Source: Coriobacteriaceae bacterium (GTDB lineage Bacteria; Actinomycetota; Coriobacteriia; Coriobacteriales; Coriobacteriaceae). Taken from it: 14,238 nt of DNA. The notes below the pieces were generated by a model. That model ran no database searches and had not been told where the DNA came from. It saw nothing but the letters and a program-made list of their open reading frames with translations. The translations under genes were made by a program, and so were the position numbers. Shown here piece after piece: positions 1-8,672 of the stretch. Location of the stretch: contig CABJBO010000041.1 of NCBI GenBank assembly GCA_902363875.1, positions 1 through 14,238 of the forward strand, in the 5' to 3' direction. The stretch's first letter is position 1, and each line of letters begins with the position of its first letter.

Positions 1-86
1 TCTTTTTAGTGCCCTCGGATTGGGTCATAGTGTCTGTCGTTGCCAAAACATCGACGTTGTGGCAGATGCCAACGACTATTCCCTTT

Positions 87-155
87 AAGTTGCGGTGGAA
101 TAGGGACTAAATGGGAGCCTCAGAGGTCAAAAGAGTCCTTATTCCACCGCAACTT
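87..155. repeat. Long imperfect inverted repeat in the cutC leader
   Basis: Two 22-nt arms (87-108 and 134-155) are reverse complements with one mismatch, around a 25-nt loop. The arm core reads TTGCGGTGGAATA on the left and TATTCCACCGCAA on the right. Bases 76-82 (CTATTCC) can also pair with 97-103, so the left arm has a competing shorter hairpin. No T-tract follows, so it does not look like a simple intrinsic terminator. It could be a dispersed REP/MITE-like repeat or an RNA structure in the cutC leader. Bases 1-86 hold no gene I can support. Confidence 0.75.
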
Positions 156-213
156 CATGGGGGTGTGTGACAATGCCCGTCGGAAAACATCTGCTGTCTT
201 TGGGGGTCTATCT

Positions 214-891
214 ATGCTGTACGAGTTTTGTGCCGAGAACTTTGAGCGTGTGCCGGCGGCTATCGATGCCGGTGCTAAGCGCATCGAGTTGTGCGACAAC
301 CTTGCCGTCGGTGGTACCACGCCCTCGGCCGGCGTTATCAGCACTACGGTCAGCTATGCTCACGAGCATGACGCGCGAGTGATGTGCATGATTCGCCCGC
401 GTGGCGGTGACTTTCACTACAACCAGGACGAGCTGCGCATGATGGAGATGGACTTGGGTCTTGCCGTGAGCGCCGGCGTTGACGGCCTGGTCTTTGGCTG
501 CTGCAAGCCCTGTGCCGGCGGCTGGGCGCTCGACGAGCTCACCCTTGGCGCCCTCGTGATGGCTGCGGGCTGCGCGACCGAGGAGTGCAAGCGCGATCCT
601 ATCGACATCACTTTCCACATGGCGTTTGACCAGCTCTCGCCCGAGGCTCAGCTGGACGCCATTGACACGCTCGCCGACTGCGGCGTCACGCGCATTCTGA
701 CGCACGGTGGCGCTGCCAGTACGCCGATCGAGGGCAACTTCGAAAACCTGGTCCGCTTGATCGAGTACGCGGGCGACCGCCTGACCATCCTTCCCGGTGG
801 CGGCATTTCCATGGCCAACCGCGATACCGCGGCGGCGGCACTGGGCGTCTCCGAGCTCCATGGCACCAAGATCGTGCCGCTGGAGGTATAG
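214..891 (+). CDS. cutC: CutC family copper homeostasis protein
   Basis: This 225-residue protein is a CutC-family TIM-barrel protein. The family was named for copper tolerance, but its biochemical role is not well established. Family signatures are all present: EFCAENFERVPAAIDAGAKR at the N-terminus, ELCDNLAVGGTTPSAG (about residues 25-40), MIRPRGGDFHY (about 60-70), DGLVFG, ITFHMAFD, RILTHGG and ILPGGGI. The frame is open upstream to 40, but the family N-terminus starts at the ATG at 214, and a G-rich stretch (201-207) lies at ribosome-binding distance. Residues encoded before 214 come from the inverted-repeat leader and are not CutC-like. The next gene begins 3 nt after the stop, with its Shine-Dalgarno (GGAGG, 882-886) inside the end of cutC, so the two are probably translationally coupled. 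Confidence 0.9.
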   Translation: MLYEFCAENFERVPAAIDAGAKRIELCDNLAVGGTTPSAGVISTTVSYAHEHDARVMCMIRPRGGDFHYNQDELRMMEMDLGLAVSAGVDGLVFGCCKPCAGGWALDELTLGALVMAAGCATEECKRDPIDITFHMAFDQLSPEAQLDAIDTLADCGVTRILTHGGAASTPIEGNFENLVRLIEYAGDRLTILPGGGISMANRDTAAAALGVSELHGTKIVPLEV

Positions 892-894
892 CCC

Positions 895-1692
895 GTGGCG
901 CTGGTATTCGATGTTCAGCAGGCGAACGGTAAGCCCGACGACAACCGTCGTCCCGGCACCGCGTGCCCCTTTTGCGATACCGAGGAACTCGCCAATATCA
1001 TCCGGCGCGACGGTGACTGCATCTGGCTCGAGAATAAGTTCAAGACCCTGCGCGCCACCCGTCAAACCGTGCTGATCGAGTCGGCCGATCACGATGCCGA
1101 CCTGGTGACCTATGCACCGGACGAGCTGCATCATGTTATGCGGTTTGCTCTGGATTGCTGGCAGCGGATGATTGACTCCCGACAGTATCGCAGCGTTCTC
1201 ATGTACAAGAACAAGGGCCCACTTTCGGGCGGTAGTCTCGTTCATCCGCACATGCAGATTGTGGGTTTGGAGCAGGAAGACGGCTACACTTCGCTGACTT
1301 CTGCCAATTTCGAAGGCATCAATGTCTGGCAACAGGGGAGAATCGCGGTCAACATCTCAACCGAACCGATCATGGGGTTCTTTGAGATCAACGTTTCAGC
1401 CCCGCAGGGAATCGCCGCCAGCGATGACACGAGAGACCAAGCCGAGGCGGATCTCTTCGCCGACGCAATCCAGGTAGCTCTGCGCTATATCCTGAACGAG
1501 CACCATGGCGGTCGTGCAGAGTCGTACAACCTGTTCTTCTATCACATGAGCGGCCGGACCATTGCCAAGGCGCTGCCGCGTTGGGTGGTTTCGCCCTACT
1601 TTGTCGGCTATCGTTTGGCCCAAGTCAATGCCGAGACGACGCTCGATATCGATGCTGAGCGTCTGCGTGCGCATCTGGAAACGCTCGTATAG
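895..1692 (+). CDS. GalT-like HIT-superfamily protein (DUF4931 type)
   Basis: This 265-residue protein resembles galactose-1-phosphate uridylyltransferase and related HIT-superfamily nucleotidyltransferases. A CPFC zinc-type motif lies at residues 24-27. The segment NKGPLSGGSLVHPHMQIVG (about 106-124) matches the GalT pattern of a glycine/serine loop followed by His-Pro-His-x-Gln, where the second His is the nucleotidylated residue in GalT. It is shorter than true GalT (about 350 residues) and is not next to galK or galE, so a role in the Leloir pathway is unlikely. The size and motif set best fit the uncharacterised DUF4931 group, and the substrate is unknown. The start is GTG at 895, preceded by GGAGG at 882-886 with 8-nt spacing. 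It lies 3 nt behind cutC, probably on one transcript. It converges on the transporter gene across a 30-nt gap that has no obvious terminator hairpin. Confidence 0.75.
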   Translation: MALVFDVQQANGKPDDNRRPGTACPFCDTEELANIIRRDGDCIWLENKFKTLRATRQTVLIESADHDADLVTYAPDELHHVMRFALDCWQRMIDSRQYRSVLMYKNKGPLSGGSLVHPHMQIVGLEQEDGYTSLTSANFEGINVWQQGRIAVNISTEPIMGFFEINVSAPQGIAASDDTRDQAEADLFADAIQVALRYILNEHHGGRAESYNLFFYHMSGRTIAKALPRWVVSPYFVGYRLAQVNAETTLDIDAERLRAHLETLV

Positions 1693-1722
1693 CAAGACTA
1701 ACACCCACGTAATGCGGACAGC

Positions 1723-2721
1723 CTAGCGCGCCATGGCATCGCGGCCAGCCTCGACTCGCTTGCGCTGGGCGGCGCGCTCCTCGCCGGTCAGGCGCTCAAA
1801 GAGGTGTCCGATAATTGAGGCCAACACCTGCTGAAACAGCGTGCCGCACATGACGGGGAATACCACTTCGCCGGGAAAATACTGCGTGGCGATGACGGCA
1901 CCCGAAGAGATGTTGCGCATGCCGCAGGTAAAGCACATGGTGGTCGTCTCGCTATACGGCAGGTGCAGGGCACGGGCGATCAGGACGCCGGTGATAAAGC
2001 CGCTGATGGCGAACACCAGGATAAAGAGCGCGACTTCCAAGCGCTCAACATTCATGTGTAGCACGTACTCGCTCATAGCGGTGGAGTTGGACGCGATGAC
2101 GCCCATCATCATGAACTTGCAGGCGGGCGAGAGCGCGGGAGAGAGTTTCTCGTGGCCCCAGCCGCGCGTGAGTTCATTGATGACAATACCGAGCACAGCG
2201 GGGATGGCGATCATAAAGGCCATGTTCTGCATCATGCTCGGCACGTCGATCGAGACGGTGGCGCCCAGCAGGAGCTTGAGCGTAAGCGGAATCGTCACAG
2301 GTGAGATGACCGAGGACGTCAGGATGATGGTGAGCGCGAGCGGGCCGTTGCCGCCGAACATGCTGATCCACATAAAAGCGGTGACGGCCACGGGCACGCT
2401 GTATTCGAGCACGATGCCGCAGACAAGGTTGGGGTTGGAGCCAAAGAATAACGATCCCATGGCATAGGCTGCGATAGGGATAAGCACCGCCGAGACGAGT
2501 AACGCCAAGACCAGGTGCAGCGGACGGCGGAACACCTCGGTTACCTGGTGAAAGGTGTTGCTGAGCGCACCCTGAAACGTCATAAAGGCAAACAGGGTGG
2601 GAACGATGGGCTTGAGTACGCCAATCTGTTGGGGAAAGAGCACGCCGAGCGCCACGCAAATCGGAACGATGACCTGCATGTGCCCCGCGAGAAACTTGCC
2701 CAGTCCAACCCATTGCTTCAT
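1723..2721 (-). CDS. BASS family (bile acid:sodium symporter-like) transporter
   Basis: This 332-residue, strongly hydrophobic protein has about nine to ten membrane segments spread from residue 10 to 310 and a short charged C-terminal tail. The arrangement matches the bile acid:sodium symporter (SBF/BASS) superfamily. Family-like features are the unwound-helix style segments EYSVPVAVTAF (about 106-116) with the following GGNGPLALTIILTSSVISP, and CGMRNISSGAVIA (about 266-278) in the second repeat. Bacterial members move organic anions such as pantothenate or keto acids with sodium, and the substrate here cannot be read from sequence. The start ATG (2719-2721 on the minus strand) has only a distant purine-rich stretch (GGGAG, about 12-13 nt away). 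It is transcribed divergently from recJ and looks monocistronic. Confidence 0.8.
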   Translation of the reverse strand: MKQWVGLGKFLAGHMQVIVPICVALGVLFPQQIGVLKPIVPTLFAFMTFQGALSNTFHQVTEVFRRPLHLVLALLVSAVLIPIAAYAMGSLFFGSNPNLVCGIVLEYSVPVAVTAFMWISMFGGNGPLALTIILTSSVISPVTIPLTLKLLLGATVSIDVPSMMQNMAFMIAIPAVLGIVINELTRGWGHEKLSPALSPACKFMMMGVIASNSTAMSEYVLHMNVERLEVALFILVFAISGFITGVLIARALHLPYSETTTMCFTCGMRNISSGAVIATQYFPGEVVFPVMCGTLFQQVLASIIGHLFERLTGEERAAQRKRVEAGRDAMAR

Positions 2722-2860
2722 ATGCGCTTGTGACTCCCTTTGCCCGTGAATCCGTTTTGAATGGATATGCTAGACGCTCGCATGCGTCCGTGCGTCAGAA
2801 ACGCTCGAATATTTCGAGGCTATTACCGGCATCGTTTACCGAAACCGCGGCGTGCTGCGG

Positions 2861-2889
2861 CGATTTGCGTCTGCTCTGCACGGTATAAT
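2861..2889 (+). promoter_or_regulatory. Candidate promoter for the recJ-rsh transcription unit
   Basis: A perfect TATAAT hexamer sits at 2884-2889, about 57 nt before the first possible ATG (2946). The -35 region (about 2861-2867) is weak, with no good TTGACA match at 16-18 nt. Upstream, a small perfect palindrome, CTCGAA-TAT-TTCGAG (2804-2818), could be a regulator site. The rest of the 2722-2945 divergent region shows no gene I can support. Confidence 0.5.
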
Positions 2890-2945
2890 AAATCCGTTCA
2901 ACAGATCTGCCTGCCGAAGCGGGCATACACAGAGGACTCATCGCT

Positions 2946-3011
2946 ATGAACCGTGAGAGGTATCGCGGCGACCTGCCCCTATCGGGGGTGGGCGCCTATG
3001 TCATCGCTTAA
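2946..3011 (+). CDS. Possible 21-codon leader ORF overlapping the recJ start
   Basis: An ATG at 2946 has a good Shine-Dalgarno (AGAGGA, 2931-2936, 9-nt spacing) and opens a 21-codon frame beginning MNRERYRGDL. It ends at TAA 3009-3011, 14 nt inside the recJ gene and in a different frame. It lies downstream of the TATAAT promoter, so it would be the first translated frame on the transcript. It contains the recJ ribosome-binding site, so its translation could expose or occlude recJ initiation. The peptide resembles nothing I recognise. It may be a chance frame. Confidence 0.3.
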   Translation: MNRERYRGDLPLSGVGAYVIA

Positions 3012-6000
3012 GACGACGCATCGCTGGGCGGTCGCTCGGCAAAACCCCGGGCTCGAAAAGGAGCTTTCGGCTGGCCTGGGCATACCCGGGCTGGTGGCAC
3101 GCATTATGGTTGCGCACGGCATTACATCCATCGAGGAAGGCCAACTGTTTTTGACGCCTTCGCTCGATCGCGACTGGGCGGATCCGCTCGTTATTCCGGG
3201 CATGGCGGTCGTCGCCGACCGTGTTGAGCGTGCTATTCGCAGCCACGAGCGCATCGCCGTCTTTGGCGATTTTGACGTCGACGGCATTACGTCGACTTGT
3301 CTGTTGACCGAGGCGCTACGTTCGTTTGGCGCCAACGTCACGCCGTTTATCCCGCATCGCTTTGACGAGGGCTACGGCCTGTCGCGTGCGGCGCTCGACC
3401 GCGTCAACGAGCTCGCCCAACCCAACCTGATCGTGACCGTCGATAACGGTATTGCTGCCAAGGAAGAAGTCTCCTATCTGGAGAGCCTGGGGATCGATTT
3501 GGTGGTCACGGACCATCACGAGCCCTCCGACCAGGTGCCGCAGGGCGTGCCCCTGACCGACCCCAAGCTCGAGGACGAGGGCCCCTCGCGCGAGCTTGCC
3601 GGTGCCGGCGTGGCACTCAAGCTGGTGCAGGTCCTGGGCGAGCGTTTGGGCAAGCCGTCGTATTGGCGTTCGCTGATCGAGGTCGCGGCGCTGGGCACCG
3701 TGTCCGACATGATGCCGCTCACGCCCGAGAATCGCGCACTGGTCGCCGAGGGCATCCAGCAGATGCGCGTGACGGCCCGTCCCGGCTATATCGCGCTTGC
3801 CGCACTTGCCAAGGCCGACCTTTCTACCATTACGGCCGACGGCCTGTCGTTTTCGCTCATCCCTCGTCTGAATGCTGCCGGTCGCATGGCTGATCCCAAG
3901 CTGGCGCTCGACCTGCTGCTTGCCCGCGATCCTATCGAGGCAAGTGCACTGGCAGCCGAGCTCGAGGAAATCAATCGCCAACGCCGCGAGATCGAGGCCG
4001 AGCTTACGCGCGATGCCATGGCGAAGGTCGAGGAGACTTATGACGGCGGGCGCGCAATCGTCGTGGGCGGCGAGGGCTGGCACGAGGGCGTCAAGGGCAT
4101 CGTAGCGAGCCGTCTAACCAACCGTTATCACGTGCCGGCGCTGCTGTTCTCGATCGAGGACGGCGTTGCACGCGGATCGGGTCGCTCGGTGGGCAAGGTC
4201 AACCTGTTCGATGCCGTCGAGCGTTGCTCCGACCTGCTGATTCGCCGCGGCGGGCATGCCGGTGCGGTGGGTGTAACCATCGAGGCATCCAAGCTCGATG
4301 AGTTCCGCCGCCGCCTTTCCGCCGTGCTATCGGAGCTTCCCGCCGAGGACTTTGAAGACACCGACGAGGTCGCCGCCACCGTCGACCTTTCCGAGCTGAA
4401 TATTGAGACCATCGAGCAGATCTCCCGTCTTGAGCCGTTTGGCCAGGGCAACAAGGTGCCGCTGCTGGCTGCCGAGGGCGTAACGATGTGCGACCGCGCC
4501 GTGGTGGGCAAAACCGGCGAGCACATGCGCTTTGTGGCGACCGATGGCGCCGCGAGTGTGCCGGCCATTATGTTCCGCGTGCCGCAAATCGATAAGCTCA
4601 TCAACTGCGATAGCGCTGTCGACTTGGTGTTCGAGGCCGTTGCCGAGCATTGGCAGGGGCGTGTGAAGCCCAAGCTCATGATCAAGGATGTTCTGGTCCG
4701 CGATACCACGCTGCCCAGCGTCGACGATCCGGCATGCGAGCTTCGTCGTGGCGTGCAGCCGGCGGATTCCGGCCTGCGCCTGGAGTCGCGTAAGCGCGAG
4801 ACGCTCGCCCAGCTTTCCTATACCGAGCTCACGCGCTCGCTTATCCATAGCTTTATCGGATCGAACCAGCCGCACCGCGCACAGGTTGAGGCACTCGATG
4901 CCTTGGCTGACCACCAGAGCGTCTTGGCCGTTATGGGAACGGGCCGCGGCAAGTCTCTCATCTTCCATGTACATGCTGCGCGCGAGGCTGTCCTTCGCGG
5001 ACGTGCGAGCATCTTTGTCTATCCGCTGCGCGCGCTCGTTGCCGACCAGGCCTATCATCTCTCGTCGACGATGGCAGCGCTTGGCATTGGCGTTGGCGTG
5101 CTGACCGGCGAGACCGTGGAAGCCGCACGCGATGACGTGTTCGCCGGCCTGGCTTCGGGCCGCACCGGCATCGTGCTCACGACGCCCGAGTTCCTGTCTA
5201 TTCACCGCGACCGCTTCGCGCGTTCGGGCCGTATCGGCTTTGTCGTTATCGATGAGGCGCACCACGCCGGCCTTGCCAAGGGCGGCGACCGCAGCGCCTA
5301 TCTCGACATGCCCGATATCCTCAAAGCCCTGGGCGACCCGGTCGTTCTGGCCACGACGGCCACCGCGACGGCTCCGGTCGTGGCCGAGCTTGCCCGCATG
5401 CTGCCGATCACTCGCACGGTGGTCGACGAGACGGTGCGCGAGAACCTGCAGCTCGAGGACGACCGCGACCTTGCGAGCCGCGAGAACCGTTTGGTGTCGA
5501 TCGTGGCGACGGGGGAGAAGACCGTCATCTACGTTAATTCGCGCGACCAGTCCGTGGCGCTCGCCAAGACGTTGCGCAAGCGTGTGCCCGATTGCGCAAC
5601 CCATATCGCGTTCTATAACGCGGGTCTTGCGCGCCCCGATCGCCGCCGCGTGGAGGAAGCATTCCGAGACGGCAGCCTCAGTTGCATCGTCTCGACTTCG
5701 GCCTTTGGCGAGGGCGTCAACCTTCCCGATATTCGCCATGTCGTGCTCTATCACATGCCGTTTGGCGCGATTGAGTTTAACCAGATGAGTGGCCGCGCCG
5801 GTCGCGATGGACAGCCCGCCGTGATTCACCTGCTCTATTCGTCGCGCGACGCCCGCATTAACGAGCGCCTACTCGACTGCTATGCGCCCGAGCGCGACGA
5901 GCTCGTCACGCTCTATCGCGCGCTGCAAACCATGTGGCGCTCCAACCGCGGCAAGACCGGGGACGATTCCTTTAGCGCGAGCGATATCGACATCGCGCAG

Positions 6001-6285
6001 ATGTGCCTTGCCATCGATGCTCGCACGCCGGTCGACGAGCGCTCGGTGGAAAGTGGCCTGGGAATCTTCGAAGAGCTTGGCTTCTGTCGCGTTTCGGGGT
6101 TTGACGACACCCGTCGCATCGCGATGGCCGAAAACCCCGGCCGTGTGCAATTGAGCAGGTCAATTCGCTATTTGGAGGGCTTGCGCTCGCGCATGGAGTT
6201 CTCGGCTTTCCGGAGCTGGGCGCTCGATTCGTGCGCTTCTGATATGCTAGCCAAAGTTAACCGCCCGATCGTACCGCGGGCCTAG
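2998..6285 (+). CDS. recJ: RecJ single-strand exonuclease fused to a RecQ-like DEAH helicase
   Basis: This is a 1095-residue fusion protein, where typical RecJ is about 570. Residues 1 to about 575 form a complete RecJ core: DFDVDG (91-96), VDNGI (148-152) and DHHE (172-175) for metal binding, the DHHA1 segment GEGWHEGVKGIVASRL (358-373) with GGHAGAVG (418-425), then an OB-like domain (about 460-575). RecJ degrades single-stranded DNA 5' to 3' in recombination and repair. A RecQ-like helicase follows: a Q-type entry around 619-636, Walker A GTGRGKS (647-653), DEAH (752-755), ATTATAT (785-791) and SGRAGRDG (931-938). I see no HRDC domain. The last 95 residues are unassigned. The ATG at 2998 is chosen because of GGGGGTGGG at 2984-2992. 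A GTG at 2953 would add 15 residues but lacks a well-placed site. The RSH gene starts 15 nt after the stop. Confidence 0.93.
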   Translation: MSSLKTTHRWAVARQNPGLEKELSAGLGIPGLVARIMVAHGITSIEEGQLFLTPSLDRDWADPLVIPGMAVVADRVERAIRSHERIAVFGDFDVDGITSTCLLTEALRSFGANVTPFIPHRFDEGYGLSRAALDRVNELAQPNLIVTVDNGIAAKEEVSYLESLGIDLVVTDHHEPSDQVPQGVPLTDPKLEDEGPSRELAGAGVALKLVQVLGERLGKPSYWRSLIEVAALGTVSDMMPLTPENRALVAEGIQQMRVTARPGYIALAALAKADLSTITADGLSFSLIPRLNAAGRMADPKLALDLLLARDPIEASALAAELEEINRQRREIEAELTRDAMAKVEETYDGGRAIVVGGEGWHEGVKGIVASRLTNRYHVPALLFSIEDGVARGSGRSVGKVNLFDAVERCSDLLIRRGGHAGAVGVTIEASKLDEFRRRLSAVLSELPAEDFEDTDEVAATVDLSELNIETIEQISRLEPFGQGNKVPLLAAEGVTMCDRAVVGKTGEHMRFVATDGAASVPAIMFRVPQIDKLINCDSAVDLVFEAVAEHWQGRVKPKLMIKDVLVRDTTLPSVDDPACELRRGVQPADSGLRLESRKRETLAQLSYTELTRSLIHSFIGSNQPHRAQVEALDALADHQSVLAVMGTGRGKSLIFHVHAAREAVLRGRASIFVYPLRALVADQAYHLSSTMAALGIGVGVLTGETVEAARDDVFAGLASGRTGIVLTTPEFLSIHRDRFARSGRIGFVVIDEAHHAGLAKGGDRSAYLDMPDILKALGDPVVLATTATATAPVVAELARMLPITRTVVDETVRENLQLEDDRDLASRENRLVSIVATGEKTVIYVNSRDQSVALAKTLRKRVPDCATHIAFYNAGLARPDRRRVEEAFRDGSLSCIVSTSAFGEGVNLPDIRHVVLYHMPFGAIEFNQMSGRAGRDGQPAVIHLLYSSRDARINERLLDCYAPERDELVTLYRALQTMWRSNRGKTGDDSFSASDIDIAQMCLAIDARTPVDERSVESGLGIFEELGFCRVSGFDDTRRIAMAENPGRVQLSRSIRYLEGLRSRMEFSAFRSWALDSCASDMLAKVNRPIVPRA

Positions 6286-6300
6286 GGGAAGGGGACCTCG

Positions 6301-8661
6301 ATGGATGCCGCAGCCCGTACCGCCCATGATTCCGCCCTCCAGCCGTTCTCGGAGATGGAGCACTATAAGCATGCCGATGAGCTGCCGCCCGAGATTATGG
6401 CGGACAGCTACGACAAGCTGGAGCGCCTGTGCCTCAAATATATGAATGAGGACGACTTTTCTAAGGTGGAGCAGGCCTATTGTTTTGCTGCCGAGAAGCA
6501 CTGCAACCAAAAGCGCCGCTCGGGTGAGATGTACATCAACCATCCCGTCGAGGTAGCCATCATTTTGGCCGATCTCAAGATGGACTGCGATGTGGTGTGC
6601 GCCGCGCTGCTGCACGATACCGTCGAGGATACCGAGACCTCGCTTGCCGATGTTTCCGGCCTGTTTGGCGATACGGTGGCCGAGCTCGTCGATGGCGTGA
6701 CCAAGCTCACCAACATCGAAGTCGACAGCATGGACGAGAAACAGGCGCTCACGCTGCGCAAGATGTTTCTCGCCATGTCCAAGGACATCCGCGTCATCAT
6801 CGTTAAGCTTGCCGACCGTCTGCACAACATGCGCACCCTTGCGGCCCTGCGTGAGGACCGTCGCCTGTTTAAGGCGCGCGAGACCATGGACGTGTATGCG
6901 CCCCTGGCCGACCGTCTGGGCATGAGCTCCATTAAATGGGAACTCGAGGATCTGTCCTTCTTCTACCTTGAACCCGACGCCTACCAGCGCATCGCACGCA
7001 TGGTGGCGGAGTCGCGCGAGGTCCGTGAGCGCTATCTGGCCGAGACCATCAAGACGCTCACCGACGAGCTCAACCGCATTGGCCTGGAGGACTTTCAGAT
7101 CAACGGCCGTTCCAAGCACTATTGGTCCATCTACCAAAAGATGAAGCGCAAGGGCAAGGAATTTTCCGAGATCTACGACCTGGTGGCACTGCGCGTCATC
7201 ACGCATTCGGTGCGCGATTGCTATTCCACGCTCGGTGCGGTGCATACGCTGTGGCACCCCATGCCCGGGCGCTTTAAAGACTATATCGCCATGCCCAAGG
7301 TCAATAACTACCAGTCGCTCCACACGACGGTTATCGGCCCCACGGCTCGTCCGCTCGAGATTCAGATTCGTACCTACGAGATGCACGAGCAGGCCGAGTA
7401 CGGTATTGCCGCCCACTGGCTCTATAAGAAGTCGGGCGGATCGTCCGCGTCTAAGACCAATGATGCCCAGCGCTTGGACGACCAGATTAACTGGCTCAAA
7501 CATTCGCTCGATTGGGCTGCGTCTGATGAGATCACCGACGCCAAGGAATACCTGCATTCGCTGAAGGTCGACCTCTTCGATCAGGAGATTTTCGTCTTTA
7601 CGCCCAAGGGCGAGGTCATGGCGCTTCGTGCCGGCTCCACGCCGCTCGACTTTGCCTACGCCGTTCACACCGAGGTGGGAAACCACTGCGTCGGCGCTAA
7701 GATCAACGGTGCGGTGGCCCCGCTCACGCACGAGATCAAGACGGGCGACCGTGTCGAGATTCTGACCAACAAGAGTTCCAAGCCGTCGCGTGATTGGCTC
7801 AAGATCGTTAAGACACCTTCCGCCAAGTCAAAGATCCGTCGTTACTTCGCCGCCGCGACCAAGGACGACGACGCTGCCGCCGGCCGCGATATACTGGCTA
7901 AGGACCTGCGCAAGCGCGGATATGGCATCTCTACGCCACGATCCACGCGTGCGCTCAACGCCGTGGCGGAGCAGTTTAACTATAAGCAGCTCGAGGACCT
8001 GTTTGCCGCCGTTGGTGCGGGCAAAGTCGCCCCACGTGCCGTTGGCAATAAGGTCGAGCAAATCTTGGACCCCAAACCCGAGGAACAGCTCACCAAGGCC
8101 GAGGCTATCGCCGAGGTCGTCAAGCAGCCTGCCCGCGGCTCCAACCGCAAGCCGCAAAAGCGCGGCAAGAGCGCCAGCAACGGCATTATCGTCAAGGGCG
8201 AGAGCAACAGCGGCCTGCTGGTCCGTCTGGCCCATTGCTGCAACCCCGTGACGGGCGACGACATCGTCGGCTTCATCACGCGCGGTCGTGGCGTTTCGGT
8301 GCATCGCGCCAACTGCCCCAACGTCAAGGGTCTTATGGTGCATCCCGAGCGCATGATCGATGTGGAATGGGACGGCGCTGCCGACACCCTCTTCCAGGTC
8401 GAGATCGTGGTCGAGTGCCTGGACCGCATGGGCCTGCTCAAGGATGTCACCATTGCCATTGGCGATGCGGGTGGCAATATCCTTTCTGCCGCCACGTCGA
8501 CCAACCGCGAGGGTATTGCAACCCTGCGCTTTATGGTCGAGATCTCGGACGCGAGTGGTCTGGATCCGCTGCTGGCCTCCATCAGCAGCGTTGACTCGGT
8601 CTACGACGCGCGCCGCCTGATGCCCGGTGAGGGTGGAGCCCAGCTTAAGCGCCGCGTTTAG
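6301..8661 (+). CDS. Bifunctional (p)ppGpp synthetase/hydrolase (RelA/SpoT homologue)
   Basis: This 786-residue long RSH enzyme makes and degrades the stringent-response alarmone (p)ppGpp. In order it has an N-terminal extension of about 35 residues and a hydrolase HD domain with intact HD and ED residues (HDTVED, 105-110). The synthetase domain carries RFKDYIAMPKVNNYQSLHTT (324-343) and EIQIRTYEMHEQAEYGIAAH (353-372), followed by TGS (about 426-490), a Cys/His-rich ribosome-contact region (C646, C647, H669, C672) and a C-terminal ACT domain (about 697-775). The RFKD motif is the RxKD form typical of bifunctional RSH proteins, as opposed to the ExDD form of synthetase-only RelA, and the HD centre looks active. 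The start ATG has a purine-rich site (GGGGAAGGGG, 6285-6295). It lies 15 nt after recJ, almost certainly in the same operon. Confidence 0.97.
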   Translation: MDAAARTAHDSALQPFSEMEHYKHADELPPEIMADSYDKLERLCLKYMNEDDFSKVEQAYCFAAEKHCNQKRRSGEMYINHPVEVAIILADLKMDCDVVCAALLHDTVEDTETSLADVSGLFGDTVAELVDGVTKLTNIEVDSMDEKQALTLRKMFLAMSKDIRVIIVKLADRLHNMRTLAALREDRRLFKARETMDVYAPLADRLGMSSIKWELEDLSFFYLEPDAYQRIARMVAESREVRERYLAETIKTLTDELNRIGLEDFQINGRSKHYWSIYQKMKRKGKEFSEIYDLVALRVITHSVRDCYSTLGAVHTLWHPMPGRFKDYIAMPKVNNYQSLHTTVIGPTARPLEIQIRTYEMHEQAEYGIAAHWLYKKSGGSSASKTNDAQRLDDQINWLKHSLDWAASDEITDAKEYLHSLKVDLFDQEIFVFTPKGEVMALRAGSTPLDFAYAVHTEVGNHCVGAKINGAVAPLTHEIKTGDRVEILTNKSSKPSRDWLKIVKTPSAKSKIRRYFAAATKDDDAAAGRDILAKDLRKRGYGISTPRSTRALNAVAEQFNYKQLEDLFAAVGAGKVAPRAVGNKVEQILDPKPEEQLTKAEAIAEVVKQPARGSNRKPQKRGKSASNGIIVKGESNSGLLVRLAHCCNPVTGDDIVGFITRGRGVSVHRANCPNVKGLMVHPERMIDVEWDGAADTLFQVEIVVECLDRMGLLKDVTIAIGDAGGNILSAATSTNREGIATLRFMVEISDASGLDPLLASISSVDSVYDARRLMPGEGGAQLKRRV

Positions 8662-8672
8662 TCGCGACGAAC

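Noticed and set aside
208..1332. Long open frame on the minus strand opposite cutC and the GalT-like gene
   Set aside because: It lies antisense to two genes with clear family motifs, and its translation shows no recognisable domain. Such frames are common opposite GC-rich genes.
2761..2949. 62-codon plus-strand frame before recJ
   Set aside because: It runs through the TATAAT promoter region, has no clear ribosome-binding site and resembles nothing known.
4327..5829. 500-codon minus-strand frame opposite the RecJ-helicase gene
   Set aside because: It is antisense to intact helicase motifs, its composition is that of a GC-rich shadow frame, and it has no domain or ribosome-binding support.
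6247..7731. 494-codon minus-strand frame opposite the RSH gene
   Set aside because: It is the complement of a strongly conserved gene and its product has no recognisable motifs.
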